Below are positions 44,906 to 53,546 of a stretch of DNA of 64,000 nt, piece after piece; the stretch's first letter is position 1; each line of letters starts with the position of its first letter. The notes under the pieces are model-generated. The model had not been told where the DNA came from and searched no databases. It worked only from the letters and a program-made list of their open reading frames with translations. A program made the translations under genes and the position numbers. The DNA is from Vibrio sp. 16 (GTDB lineage: Bacteria > Pseudomonadota > Gammaproteobacteria > Enterobacterales > Vibrionaceae). The stretch is taken from positions 1,364,001 to 1,428,000 of the forward strand of contig NZ_OY808998.1 in the NCBI RefSeq assembly GCF_963681195.1, written 5' to 3'.

Positions 44906-44933
44906 TCCCCTAACTGTGTTAGGGGATTTTTTT
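44906..44933 (+). terminator. Terminator after phaC
   Basis: TCCCCTAAC-tgt-GTTAGGGGA is followed by a T7 tract. Confidence 0.92.
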
Positions 44934-45052
44934 ATCTATCCTTTTGTAACTCTTCTATTTCTCACTTGTGTGAGTTACGAACTTTTATTTTGTTTGTAAA
45001 CTGATTGTGATTTTGTTTAATTGGTATGAATCAACCGCATGGAGGGGCAAGA

Positions 45053-45751
45053 ATGAAGACAATCGGTGTCATTGGCGGCATGAGTTGGGAATCGACGGTC
45101 ACTTACTATCAGGGACTTAACCAAGGGATCAAAGAGAGACTAGGTGGCCACAACTCTGCCAAGGTCCTGATCAATAGTGTCAACTTCGCTGAGATTGAAC
45201 AAATGCAGCGCGATGGTGCATGGGATAGCGCGGCAGTTGTACTCTGCAAGGCCGCCCAATCATTAGAAAAAGCGGGCGCAGATTTCATTCTTATTGCCAC
45301 CAACACAATGCATAAACTAGCAGGTCAAATTGAAGAGTCGATTTCGATTCCTCTTCTGCATATTGCGGATGCAACGGGGCACGAGTTGACACGTCGCGGT
45401 ATTAGCAAAGTTGGGCTGCTCGGCACCGCATTTACAATGGAAGAGGATTTCTACAAGCAGCGAATTACCAATAAATTTGGCATCGAGGTTATCGTACCAA
45501 ATGGCGTACAAAGAAAGTTAGTTCACGATGTGATTTACGACGAGCTGTGCCAAGGAAAGCTCAATAGACGTTCGAAACATGATTATCAAACCATCATTGA
45601 AGAGCTTGCAATGAATGGCGCACAAGGGGTGATACTGGGTTGTACTGAGATTGGTTTATTGGTCAATCAAACGGATACCGAAATCGCCTTGTTTGATACG
45701 GCAGAAATACATGTACAGGAAGCGATAAAAGAGGCATTGAATGAATCGTAA
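45053..45751 (+). CDS. Aspartate/glutamate racemase-family amino-acid racemase (YgeA-like)
   Basis: A 232-residue cofactor-independent racemase. The N-terminal G-V-I-G-G-M-S-W-E-S-T, the first active-site segment A-T-N-T-M-H-K near residue 83 and the second L-G-C-T-E-I near residue 196 are visible. The first segment has Thr where classical racemases have Cys; this T-N-T-M-H-K form is known from E. coli YgeA, a broad-spectrum enzyme that prefers homoserine. Start: ATG at 45053 behind GGAGGGG. It overlaps the MFS gene by 11 bases, so product export or uptake of its substrate is likely coupled. Confidence 0.87.
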   Translation: MKTIGVIGGMSWESTVTYYQGLNQGIKERLGGHNSAKVLINSVNFAEIEQMQRDGAWDSAAVVLCKAAQSLEKAGADFILIATNTMHKLAGQIEESISIPLLHIADATGHELTRRGISKVGLLGTAFTMEEDFYKQRITNKFGIEVIVPNGVQRKLVHDVIYDELCQGKLNRRSKHDYQTIIEELAMNGAQGVILGCTEIGLLVNQTDTEIALFDTAEIHVQEAIKEALNES

Positions 45752-46910
45752 TGTTTGGCTTTTATCGATTTGCCAAGCGTTACTAATGACAGGCAATATA
45801 CTTCTTATCTCTGTCGTCGGTCTTGTTGGTAAGGCGCTAGCGCCAGACTCTAGCTTGATCACCTTACCCGTGGCGATGCAGTTTTTAGGGCTGATGTCCG
45901 CGACCATTCCCGCCTCTCTCATTATGGGTAAACTTGGGCGAAAAATTGGCTTCAGTCTTGGCAACGTCATTGGTATCAGCGGTGCGTCAGTCTCCACTTA
46001 TGCGCTGGCTACGCAGCAGTTTCCGTTGTTTTGTGTGGGCACTTTTTTACTCGGGATCGGAATAGGGTTTGGCACGCTCTACCGATTTGCTGCTATCGAG
46101 GTGTGTGATGAGAGCGCGCGTCATCGAGCTATCTCTATTTCCATGGCTGGAGGGGTTCTTGCGGCGATACTTGGCCCTAATCTCGCGGTTTACGCTCAGC
46201 AATGGTCAAACGATGGTCTCTATGTCGGAGCCTTTTTAGCGTTGATTGTTTTGAACATTATGGCGTTGTTTTTATTGCAAACGATACGCTTTCCAAAGCA
46301 AAACCTTGCCTCTGTTAAAGTAAACGCAGACCCGCTTAAAACGATTGTTGCTGCACCAAACTTTATGCTGGCGGTGTTTGCCGCGATGGTTGCCTACGCC
46401 GTTATGAATATTTTAATGACAGCCACCCCTCTAGCCATGATTGGGTGCGGTTTTGAATTTGATAAGGCGGCAGGTGTTATTGAGTGGCATGTGTTAGGAA
46501 TGTTTGTCCCTGCATTTTTTACAGGTCGGTTGGTTGAACGATTTGGCCCCCGAAACATGATCCTTGCTGGTGGCGTGCTGTTCGTTCTTTGTATTGCTGT
46601 CAATATACATGGCCAGTCCATTTGGCACTTCTCATGTGCTCTGGTGTTGTTAGGAGTAGGGTGGAACTTTATGTTTATCGCAGCGACGGGATTGTTTAGC
46701 CAATCATACTTGCCTCATAACAAATCAAAAGCACAAGCAATTAATGAGTTCTTCGTGTTTAGTTGCGTTACTATCACAGCTTTATTATCGGGTTGGTTGG
46801 AGTCAACGGTCGGTTGGGAGGCGATGAACATCTACGTTCTACCGTTTGTTGTGGCCGTCATCGGAATGTTTGGTTTTTCAAACCACAAATCGAAAAGCGT
46901 AGCGGCTTAG
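45741..46910 (+). CDS. Major facilitator superfamily transporter
   Basis: A 389-residue transporter with 12 predicted helices. The loop 2-3 motif region reads L-I-M-G-K-L-G-R-K-I-G, a form of the MFS A-motif G-x-L-x-D-R-x-G-R. The second half has a related F-T-G-R-L-V-E-R-F-G-P-R. It overlaps the racemase gene by 11 bases and ends in a strong terminator. YgeA-like racemase plus MFS pairs suggest D-amino-acid export or amino-acid import, but the substrate is not shown by sequence. Confidence 0.86.
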   Translation: MNRNVWLLSICQALLMTGNILLISVVGLVGKALAPDSSLITLPVAMQFLGLMSATIPASLIMGKLGRKIGFSLGNVIGISGASVSTYALATQQFPLFCVGTFLLGIGIGFGTLYRFAAIEVCDESARHRAISISMAGGVLAAILGPNLAVYAQQWSNDGLYVGAFLALIVLNIMALFLLQTIRFPKQNLASVKVNADPLKTIVAAPNFMLAVFAAMVAYAVMNILMTATPLAMIGCGFEFDKAAGVIEWHVLGMFVPAFFTGRLVERFGPRNMILAGGVLFVLCIAVNIHGQSIWHFSCALVLLGVGWNFMFIAATGLFSQSYLPHNKSKAQAINEFFVFSCVTITALLSGWLESTVGWEAMNIYVLPFVVAVIGMFGFSNHKSKSVAA

Positions 46911-46925
46911 TAGCTCATTAAAGTA

Positions 46926-46956
46926 AAGAGGCAGAGTTGATCACTCTGCCTCTTAG
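46926..46956. terminator. Bidirectional terminator between the MFS and phospholipase genes
   Basis: AAGAGGCAGAGT (46926-46937) pairs perfectly with ACTCTGCCTCTT (46943-46954). The two genes converge here. Confidence 0.85.
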
Positions 46957-46981
46957 TTTATTTCGATATTGTTCTAGCTAG

Positions 46982-48223
46982 TTAGAATGGAAACTGTGAA
47001 AACTGCTCGGCGATGATGTTATCAGCAATGTATTTGTGAGCAGCAGTCGTTGGATGCGTAACTCCCCAAAACACATATTTATCTGAACCATAAAGCGCAC
47101 ACTCATTGGTAAAACTGTGGCTGTACAGATAGTCAGCCGCAGAGCTACGGTTGATGTTTAAACACGCATCAGTGGCATTTTCAAACCCATGCTGTTGTGG
47201 ATGACTTGTCATAGACTCGAATAGAGAATATGCGTCATACAAGGCAATGTTCATCCCTTGCTGCTTGTAGAGCTCCGCTTGCTCTGTAATGAACTGATTG
47301 AATTCGACAATTTTAGCGCGAACCTTTTCGATTTCTTTTGGCGTCGAATACTTAAATTGAGGCGCTTTCGTCGCATCTGGCAGGGTAAGCATGATTAAGT
47401 GATTTGCTCCTGCATCTTTCAGGCGAATCAGCGCACTGCTCAAGTCGGCTTTGACGTCGGACACCTCACGGTTGTAGTTCATAAAGTCGTTTAGCCCGAA
47501 CTCCAACGTGAACAGCGTTTGTGAAGGATCGTAATTCTTTGCCATTTTCATGTAAGTCAAATAGGAGGTGACTTGGTCGTAGATGCCGGTCAGTGCAACG
47601 TATTGATTGGTTCCTGCCGCGCCTCCTACTGCCCAGTTATAGAGTGGTAAGCTTTTCTCTTTGGCTAAATATTCCGTCCAAACAAATCCATTACTAAAGT
47701 GGCCCAAGAACCATGAGTTTCTATTTGGGAATACCCATTGTGAACCGTTGAAAAGATTTCCTGTATCGGAAAGGCTATCGCCAAACGCTACAACGCGGTT
47801 AATTGTCGCGGTTGGAGCGTTGTCGTTTGTCCAAATAGAATGGTTGTACGAGAAACGATTGTCTGACGCATAGTACAACATATCTGCGGTATCGTGATCG
47901 ACTGCGAGTGTTTCTTTACAACGTTGTGCTATCTCATTTTGTGGTGTTGCCGTGTAGAACATATTTTTGAAAGAGACAGAAGACCACCAGTAGCCATCGA
48001 TAGTGTAATAACTGCCATCTTCATTTAACGCCCATTCCCAAGTTGATGCGGGATCGTCGTGTGTCTGTGCTGGTCGATACCAACATTTAACGTAAGTGTA
48101 TGTTTGGTTATCTTGCACTGACTGGCTGTAAGCCGCTGTGACGGCTTCGGGTGTTGTTGGGAGCGTGTCGGCCAATGCTGGCATGGTCGCGAAAATACTA
48201 GCCAATAGAAGGGTATGTTTCAT
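46982..48223 (-). CDS. tlh: Thermolabile haemolysin / lecithin-dependent phospholipase (SGNH family)
   Basis: A 413-residue secreted phospholipase A2/lysophospholipase with a signal peptide (residues 1-18, ending A-L-A-D). An N-terminal domain (about 20-135) is followed by the SGNH/GDSL hydrolase domain: G-D-S-L-S at 148-152 with catalytic Ser150, G-G-A-A-G in block II, G-L-N-D in block III, and His390 in V-T-H-P. The position three before that His, usually Asp, is Gly387 (W-G-V-T-H). That is the arrangement reported for V. vulnificus VvPlpA, where chloride replaces the Asp. It is close to but clearly distinct from V. parahaemolyticus TLH. Four or more Cys suggest disulfides. Likely a virulence or nutrient factor. 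Confidence 0.93.
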   Translation of the reverse strand: MKHTLLLASIFATMPALADTLPTTPEAVTAAYSQSVQDNQTYTYVKCWYRPAQTHDDPASTWEWALNEDGSYYTIDGYWWSSVSFKNMFYTATPQNEIAQRCKETLAVDHDTADMLYYASDNRFSYNHSIWTNDNAPTATINRVVAFGDSLSDTGNLFNGSQWVFPNRNSWFLGHFSNGFVWTEYLAKEKSLPLYNWAVGGAAGTNQYVALTGIYDQVTSYLTYMKMAKNYDPSQTLFTLEFGLNDFMNYNREVSDVKADLSSALIRLKDAGANHLIMLTLPDATKAPQFKYSTPKEIEKVRAKIVEFNQFITEQAELYKQQGMNIALYDAYSLFESMTSHPQQHGFENATDACLNINRSSAADYLYSHSFTNECALYGSDKYVFWGVTHPTTAAHKYIADNIIAEQFSQFPF

Positions 48224-48867
48224 AACGTTCTCTTTCTTGTTGTTAGAGCTAAAACTCCACTAAAGATATCATGAGAGAATAAATAAAATAAAAATATAGC
48301 GGCAGTGAATGATTGATTTATTGAATAAAGATCAAATTCTAAATAATTAGAAAATACTAAATTAGACTATGGGATATAAATACTATAAGTATAAGTGTTG
48401 CTACTTTGCTGATTTGGAATAGGTTATATTTAAGAGAAGTGCGACTTGTTGCCACATTTATAATAAGAAATAATTATTCTCTTTGTATTTTATTTGATTT
48501 CCAATAAATTCATTTGCTTACTATGTTTTTTTGAAGGCTAAAAAGTAGGCTGTTTATTAATTGGGTGAACGTTTATATACGTGGTGATGAAATTTTTGGT
48601 TAAACGTTTGAGTGATATTAATAATGTTAACGCTTAGCTTAATAGGACATTGTTAATAAATTTTTCTGATTTTGTCATTAATTTAATTTAGATTGAGATC
48701 AGATCGGAATAAACAGTGCTTACTTGGGCGGCGTCGAATAGAGACAAATCAGAAGGCGATCCACCATGAGCCAAGGACAGTGACTGGCGGATCGGGATTA
48801 ATGCAGTGCTTGCGATGTGGGAAGTAAAAGAGGGTGTAGTAAAAGGGGTCTTCCACGTCCGAAGCGT
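48224..48867. other. AT-rich intergenic region upstream of the phospholipase gene
   Basis: About 640 bases, strongly AT-rich in 48250-48720. It becomes less AT-rich near a hairpin at 48757-48794 (CGATCCACC with GGCGGATCG, one G-U). No gene is evident. It must contain the phospholipase promoter and the 3' end of the small minus-strand gene. Confidence 0.45.
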
Positions 48868-49050
48868 TTAAAATTGCTCTTTAATCAACTGAACAAGTTC
48901 GCTCTCTGTTTCAGGGGGGCGTGCAAGCTCCAACAAACATTCAGCGCCACCATTAAGCATGTACGCCGTTGCGGTGCAATGGTCGTGATGAAACCACTTA
49001 CCGTTGATACAGACATCGGTGTAGCAGCGACGGTCTTTCTTAAGTTCCAT
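48868..49050 (-). CDS. Small hypothetical protein (60 aa)
   Basis: A 60-residue protein preceded by a near-perfect AAGGAGAG ribosome-binding site 5 bases before the ATG, the main reason I accept it. It has three cysteines and a H-H-D-H cluster (C-Y-T-D-V-C-I-N-G-K-W-F-H-H-D-H-C), which suggests metal binding, and an acidic C-terminal helix. I do not recognise the family. It lies just downstream of the persulfide-reductase gene on the same strand, beyond that gene's terminator. Confidence 0.6.
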   Translation of the reverse strand: MELKKDRRCYTDVCINGKWFHHDHCTATAYMLNGGAECLLELARPPETESELVQLIKEQF

Positions 49051-49141
49051 TTGTTCTCTCCTTGTTAACTAATGGTGTCAATTGTTAAGTTAACGACACT
49101 GAGCTGGGAGAGGAATGATGTAGATCAACCTTAACTCATCA

Positions 49142-49173
49142 AGAAAAAAATGGGTCCATTCGGACCCAAAAAA
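49142..49173 (-). terminator. Terminator of the persulfide reductase transcript
   Basis: On the minus strand GGGTCC-gaat-GGACCC is followed by A and a T7 tract. It lies about 30 bases after the stop codon. Confidence 0.88.
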
Positions 49174-49199
49174 TTAGCGCAGTGTTATGTAGGAATCTT

Positions 49200-50903
49200 T
49201 TATGCTTTCGCAAACTTGTAAGTGCGATAACCGCCAATCAGGTTACGAGCTTTGAAGCCGTTATTGACTAACTGACGATATGCGACGTTACCGCGTAACC
49301 CAACTTGGCAATAGATTACAATCTCTTTGTCTTTTGGCAATTCGTCCATGCGGTGGCGTAATTGGTCCACTGGAATGTTAATCGCATCTTTGATAAAGCC
49401 GACATTCTCAAGTTCACCAGGGTTACGTACATCAAGCAGCACTTGCTCTTCGGTTAGTGAGTCCATTTCATCAAAGTGAATTGGAGTGGCGTCGCCCTTA
49501 ATGATGTTGTTTGCTACAAATGCCGCTTGGTTGATCACATCTTTAGCACTGCCGTATGGCGGCGCGTAAGTGAGCTCAAGGTGCTGAAGCTGCTCGACAG
49601 TCATACCTGCGCGTTGGGCAACTGCCATTACATCAATTCGTTTATCGACACCATCTTTGCCTACCGCTTGCGCGCCAAAGATTTTGCCTGTTTTTGGATC
49701 GAACAACATCTTGAATGAGACAATCTCAGCACCTGGGTAGTAACTTGCATGGCTTGCGGTATGAACGTAGACCTTTTCATACTCAACACCATCACGTTTA
49801 AGTTGTTTCTCGTTTTTGCCCGTTGAAGCAACCGCGAGGTCAAATATCTTACAGATAGCAGTGCCTTGTGTACCTTGATAGGTTTCACTGCGTCCAAGCA
49901 TGTTGTCGGCTGCCATACGACCTTGACGGTTTGCTGGGCCAGCAAGTGGAACGAGAGTTTGTGCACCTGTAACAAAGTCTTTTTCTTCGACTGCATCACC
50001 CACAGCGTAGATGCTAGGATCGCTGGTCTGCATCATTTCATTGGTGTAGATACCACCCAGCTCACCAATTTGAAGTCCTGCTTCTTTTGCTAACCTAGTC
50101 TCAGGGCGCACACCAATAGCCATGATCAAAATGTCAGTGGTTAACGACTCACCGTTGTTAAGAGTAAGATTAAGCTCACCTTCGATATGTTGATGCGCGT
50201 CGTCTTCACCAGAGCCAAGGCTTGCAATGTGCTCGTTTGGAATGTATTCAACCGCTTGAAGCGCTACGCCCAGCTTCAAATCAATGCCTTTTTGACGAAT
50301 TTCAGCGTGAGCAAACCCAGCCATTTCACGGTCGACAGGTGTCATCACCTGATCTGCCATCTCAATCAGCGTGGTTTTAATTCCCAATTGGTGGAAAGCT
50401 TCCATCATTTCAAGGCCGATAAATCCACCACCAACTACCGTTGCGTGTTCAGGCTTATTCATCTGGATCGTTTGAATGATGCGATCCATATCTGGAATGT
50501 TGCGCAGTGAGTGAGTAAGCGGATTGTCGATGCCTGGAATTGGCGGAACGATGGGGCCAGCACCAGGGCTAAGGAGCAAGAAGTCGTAGCTTTCCGTGTA
50601 TTCGCTACCGTCTAGTAGATTCTTAACCGTAACCTGCTTGTTATGTCGATCGATGGAAGCGACCTCGTTCATTACTCGAACATCGACATTAAATCGTGCT
50701 AAGAAGCTTTCTGGTGTTTGAAGTAGCAATTTGCTGCGCTCTTGAATATCGCCACCAATATGGTAGGGCAATCCGCAGTTTGCAAAAGAGACGAAAGGGC
50801 CTCGCTCGAACATGATGATTTCTGCGTCTTCGCTTAATCTTCTAGCACGCGCAGCCGCAGAAGCACCACCAGCTACACCACCAACGATAAGAATCTTAGT
50901 CAT
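49200..50903 (-). CDS. NAD(P)H-dependent persulfide reductase: CoA-disulfide-reductase-like flavoprotein fused to rhodanese
   Basis: A 567-residue fusion. Residues 1-450 form a CoA-disulfide-reductase/NADH-oxidase-type flavoprotein: the FAD motif G-G-V-A-G-G-A-S, redox Cys43 in F-A-N-C-G-L-P-Y, an NAD motif G-G-G-F-I-G-L-E near 157, and FAD-binding A-V-G-D-A near 300. Residues about 465-560 are a rhodanese domain with catalytic Cys532 in Y-C-Q-V-G-L-R-G. Cysteine positions match Shewanella Npsr, which reduces CoA persulfides and polysulfides to sulfide. It is co-directional with the DUF2892 gene (11-base gap) and divergent from the persulfide-type ArsR regulator. Confidence 0.92.
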   Translation of the reverse strand: MTKILIVGGVAGGASAAARARRLSEDAEIIMFERGPFVSFANCGLPYHIGGDIQERSKLLLQTPESFLARFNVDVRVMNEVASIDRHNKQVTVKNLLDGSEYTESYDFLLLSPGAGPIVPPIPGIDNPLTHSLRNIPDMDRIIQTIQMNKPEHATVVGGGFIGLEMMEAFHQLGIKTTLIEMADQVMTPVDREMAGFAHAEIRQKGIDLKLGVALQAVEYIPNEHIASLGSGEDDAHQHIEGELNLTLNNGESLTTDILIMAIGVRPETRLAKEAGLQIGELGGIYTNEMMQTSDPSIYAVGDAVEEKDFVTGAQTLVPLAGPANRQGRMAADNMLGRSETYQGTQGTAICKIFDLAVASTGKNEKQLKRDGVEYEKVYVHTASHASYYPGAEIVSFKMLFDPKTGKIFGAQAVGKDGVDKRIDVMAVAQRAGMTVEQLQHLELTYAPPYGSAKDVINQAAFVANNIIKGDATPIHFDEMDSLTEEQVLLDVRNPGELENVGFIKDAINIPVDQLRHRMDELPKDKEIVIYCQVGLRGNVAYRQLVNNGFKARNLIGGYRTYKFAKA

Positions 50904-50914
50904 TTGAAACTCCG

Positions 50915-51100
50915 TTATTGAAAACCTAATTTTTTAAGAAAATATGCTGCCGGACACAGGCCAGTAAAGGCACTTTGGATCAAGTTGACCCCGACAAATA
51001 CCGTTAACCAAACAAACCCACTATGCACGGTTACCGTCAATATAACTGAGAGTAGAACCATACTTCCTGCTAATACTCGGATTGCATTTTCAAGTGTCAT
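50915..51100 (-). CDS. DUF2892-type (YgaP-membrane-like) inner-membrane protein
   Basis: A 61-residue protein with two membrane helices and a G-L-C-P-A sequence between the second helix and the C-terminus. This is the pattern of the DUF2892 module that in E. coli YgaP is fused to a rhodanese. Here it is a separate gene immediately upstream of the rhodanese-containing reductase. I chose the ATG at 51100 behind AAGGAG; the longer frame would put this ribosome-binding site inside the gene. The free Cys may carry sulfane sulfur. Confidence 0.85.
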   Translation of the reverse strand: MTLENAIRVLAGSMVLLSVILTVTVHSGFVWLTVFVGVNLIQSAFTGLCPAAYFLKKLGFQ

Positions 51101-51179
51101 GTCGTTCTCCTTCGTGTCCATTTTCCTTGATGAAAACTACTATAGAGTCTTAATTTAGAAAAGTCTAATGTTAATTTGT

Positions 51180-51203
51180 CTAATTTTAAATATTCTAAAT
51201 TAG
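51180..51203. promoter_or_regulatory. CTAATTT/AAATTAG inverted repeat, candidate persulfide-regulator operator
   Basis: CTAATTT (51180-51186) and AAATTAG (51197-51203) form perfect 7-base arms in the divergent promoter between the DUF2892/reductase genes and the ArsR gene. Further CTAAT and ATTTAG words flank it. AT-rich palindromes are typical for BigR/HlyU-type regulators. Confidence 0.5.
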
Positions 51204-51263
51204 TGTTGACTAAATTATGTTGTTTAGTATTATCTAATTTAACTGACTAACTGGAGACGAGCC

Positions 51264-51572
51264 ATGAATGATCAAACAGTTAACATCGCAGAAATGAAGA
51301 AGAATGCGGTAGAAGCTGCTGAGCTATTGAAAGTAATGGCGCACCCAGAACGACTCATGGTGCTGTGTCAATTGACTGAAGGCGAAGTTGGCGTTAGCGC
51401 ACTACAAAGTAGTTCTACGCTGAGCCAATCAGCCTTTTCGCAACATTTAACCGTGTTAAGGAAACACGGGTTAATCAAGTTCCGCAAAGAGTCGCAACAA
51501 GTTTTCTATTCGCTGGACGATGAGCGCGTTGTTCAGCTTATCCAAAATTTACAAACCACGTTTTGTGGTTAA
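51264..51572 (+). CDS. ArsR-family persulfide-sensing regulator (BigR/SqrR/YgaV type)
   Basis: A 102-residue winged-helix regulator (V-M-A-H-P-E-R-L near residue 24; recognition helix S-Q-S-A-F-S-Q-H-L-T-V-L-R near 54-66). It has exactly two cysteines, Cys35 and Cys101, 66 residues apart. This is the same separation as in SqrR, BigR and HlyU, whose pair forms a tetrasulfide or disulfide on persulfide exposure and releases DNA. It probably represses both the divergent reductase unit and the downstream transport genes. An acidic arsenic-type metal site is not seen. Confidence 0.92.
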   Translation: MNDQTVNIAEMKKNAVEAAELLKVMAHPERLMVLCQLTEGEVGVSALQSSSTLSQSAFSQHLTVLRKHGLIKFRKESQQVFYSLDDERVVQLIQNLQTTFCG

Positions 51573-51602
51573 CGGTTTTTTTAATTTAGCTAAGAGGTAG
51601 TT

Positions 51603-52022
51603 ATGGCTTTCACGATCCCATGGGATTCATTGGCAGGAGGCATTTTATTGGGAATATCAGCGACGATTATGTTGTTGATTAACGGGAAAATTGCAGGCAT
51701 CAGCGGCATTATGACTGGGCTACTCACCCCTAAGTCATCAGATTTCGCATGGCGCTTGTTATTTGCTATTGGCATGGTCTCTGGCGGTGTCATTGGTGTG
51801 TTGGTATTTAACGGTAGTATCCCATTGCACTATGAAAGTAGCAGCTGGGTACTGGCACTTGCGGGGTTGCTTGTTGGTATAGGTACTCGTCTAGGAAACG
51901 GCTGCACGAGTGGACATGGTATTTGCGGTATTGGTCGATTATCCAAACGTTCAATTGTCGCAACTCTGATCTTTATGACCGTTGCAGCGATTACCGTGTT
52001 TGCACGATTTCATCTTTTATAA
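51603..52022 (+). CDS. YeeE/YedE half-transporter, first half (PmpA-like)
   Basis: A 139-residue membrane protein with about four helices. The motif G-N-G-C-T-S-G-H-G-I-C-G near residues 98-109 is the Cys-containing signature of YeeE/YedE (TsuA) thiosulfate or sulfur-compound importers. It is the first of two half-size proteins that together equal one full YeeE. It starts 30 bases after the regulator gene. The second half follows 18 bases later. Confidence 0.88.
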   Translation: MAFTIPWDSLAGGILLGISATIMLLINGKIAGISGIMTGLLTPKSSDFAWRLLFAIGMVSGGVIGVLVFNGSIPLHYESSSWVLALAGLLVGIGTRLGNGCTSGHGICGIGRLSKRSIVATLIFMTVAAITVFARFHLL

Positions 52023-52040
52023 ACCTTAGTGAGAGACACA

Positions 52041-52499
52041 ATGAATAAAGTAATTTTCCGTTTAACGTCTTTGTTTGCAGGGATTTTATTTGGGTTAGGG
52101 ATGATTATTTCAGGTATGGCTGATCCTGCAAAAGTTGTCGGGTTTCTGGATATTGCTGGGCAATGGGACCCAAGCCTCGCTTTTGTGATGGGTGGTGCGT
52201 TGTTGGTATTTATGCCAGCCTACTTTTTCGTCATTAAGCCTAGAACCCGTCCTGTTGTCGCCGGTGAGTTCTGCCTTGCTAAAAAAGACAAAATCGACCA
52301 GCGATTAGTGAGCGGCGCAGTGATCTTTGGTTTAGGTTGGGGTTTAGCGGGTATTTGCCCAGGTCCTGCAATGTCTAGCTTGGCTCTGGGGAACATGGGT
52401 GTTTGGCTGTTCTTTGCCAGCATGATGGTGGGATTGGGAGGAACAAACCTACTGATTTGTATGAAAAATAGTCGAGAGTCACAAACGCAAACTGCGTAG
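52041..52499 (+). CDS. YeeE/YedE half-transporter, second half (PmpB-like)
   Basis: A 152-residue membrane protein. G-L-G-M-I-I-S-G-M near the N-terminus and G-W-G-L-A-G-I-C-P-G-P near residue 100 are the complementary YeeE/YedE half-motifs. The Cys-Pro-Gly pattern lines the pathway in the TsuA structure. I used the ATG at 52041 over a GTG four codons earlier. Pairing with the preceding gene under a persulfide sensor suggests import of thiosulfate or other sulfane-sulfur compounds. Confidence 0.88.
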   Translation: MNKVIFRLTSLFAGILFGLGMIISGMADPAKVVGFLDIAGQWDPSLAFVMGGALLVFMPAYFFVIKPRTRPVVAGEFCLAKKDKIDQRLVSGAVIFGLGWGLAGICPGPAMSSLALGNMGVWLFFASMMVGLGGTNLLICMKNSRESQTQTA

Positions 52500-52536
52500 C
52501 GACTACAATGGATGAAACAAGCGTGATGGAGTGGTG

Positions 52537-53544
52537 ATGATGAGAAGGATGAGTTTGAGTGTTGCTATTGCCTGTTCAATAGCAATGGGAGCAAATGCGC
52601 AGCAAAATGAACAACTGTACACCGTCAATTTGGAGCCACTTTCGCAAGTTATTCATTTAGACGGGGTGGTGCAGCCTATCAATCAGGGGACGGTTGCGGC
52701 GCAAACATCGGGCCGTATTGTAGGTTTGAATGTTGACGTGAATGACTATGTCAAAGAGGGGGCTGTTCTACTCGAAATCAGTGCAGTGCAGCAATCTGCC
52801 TCTTTAGATGCGGCTCAGGCTCAACTTTCCAGTGCCGAGGCTCAAAATAGAGAGGCTCAGGCACAACTGAAACGCTTTACACAATTGTTTCCCAAAGGGG
52901 CGATTTCCCAAGATCAGATGGACTCAGCTCAAGCGCGAGCCAGAAGTGCAGCGGCTTCCGTCAAATCGGCGCAAGCAAACGTGGAACAAGCCAAAGAACT
53001 GTTGGGATACACCAGTGTAACAGCACCCTATGATGGCATTGTGACCAAGCGCCATGTTGAGTTAGGAGAAACTGTCGCACCCGGTACGCCGTTACTGAGT
53101 GGCTTCGCCCTTAATGTGCTGCGTGTCGAAACCGATATTCCTCAACGTTACCAAGCAAGGGTAGAAACCGTTGATCAGTTCCAAGTGGTTGCCCCAAGTG
53201 GTGAGGAAATCGCACCGACCGACATGAGCTTGTTCAGTTATGCCGATCCTCAATCTCATACGTTCAAGATTCGATTGTCGCTACCGGAAAACACGGATGC
53301 TGTTGTACCGGGAATGTGGGTTAAAACTGAATTTGTCTATGGTGAGAAAGAGACATTAGTCATTCCTTCTACGGCAGTTGTACGCCGGGGGGAACTCAGC
53401 TCTGTCTACAGGATTCAAAACCAGCAACGTGTGTTGAATCCTGTTCGCTTAGGTCAAGAGTATGGGGATTATGTAGAGGTTTTATCTGGGCTTGAAGAGG
53501 GCGATGTGATCTCAACGGTTGCGTTGGCGCCAAAAGGAGAGTGA
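52537..53544 (+). CDS. RND adaptor (membrane fusion protein) of the sulfur-linked pump
   Basis: A 335-residue periplasmic adaptor with a signal peptide ending near A-N-A-Q (no lipobox Cys). Lipoyl half Q-T-S-G-R-I-V-G-L-N, an Ala/Gln-rich hairpin (about residues 80-135), second half V-T-A-P-Y-D-G-I-V-T and a beta-barrel follow. In-frame starts at 52531, 52537 and 52540 are all possible. The stop overlaps the start region of the RND gene. It lies 37 bases after the YeeE-like genes, so co-transcription is likely. Confidence 0.86.
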   Translation: MMRRMSLSVAIACSIAMGANAQQNEQLYTVNLEPLSQVIHLDGVVQPINQGTVAAQTSGRIVGLNVDVNDYVKEGAVLLEISAVQQSASLDAAQAQLSSAEAQNREAQAQLKRFTQLFPKGAISQDQMDSAQARARSAAASVKSAQANVEQAKELLGYTSVTAPYDGIVTKRHVELGETVAPGTPLLSGFALNVLRVETDIPQRYQARVETVDQFQVVAPSGEEIAPTDMSLFSYADPQSHTFKIRLSLPENTDAVVPGMWVKTEFVYGEKETLVIPSTAVVRRGELSSVYRIQNQQRVLNPVRLGQEYGDYVEVLSGLEEGDVISTVALAPKGE

Positions 53545-53546
53545 TG

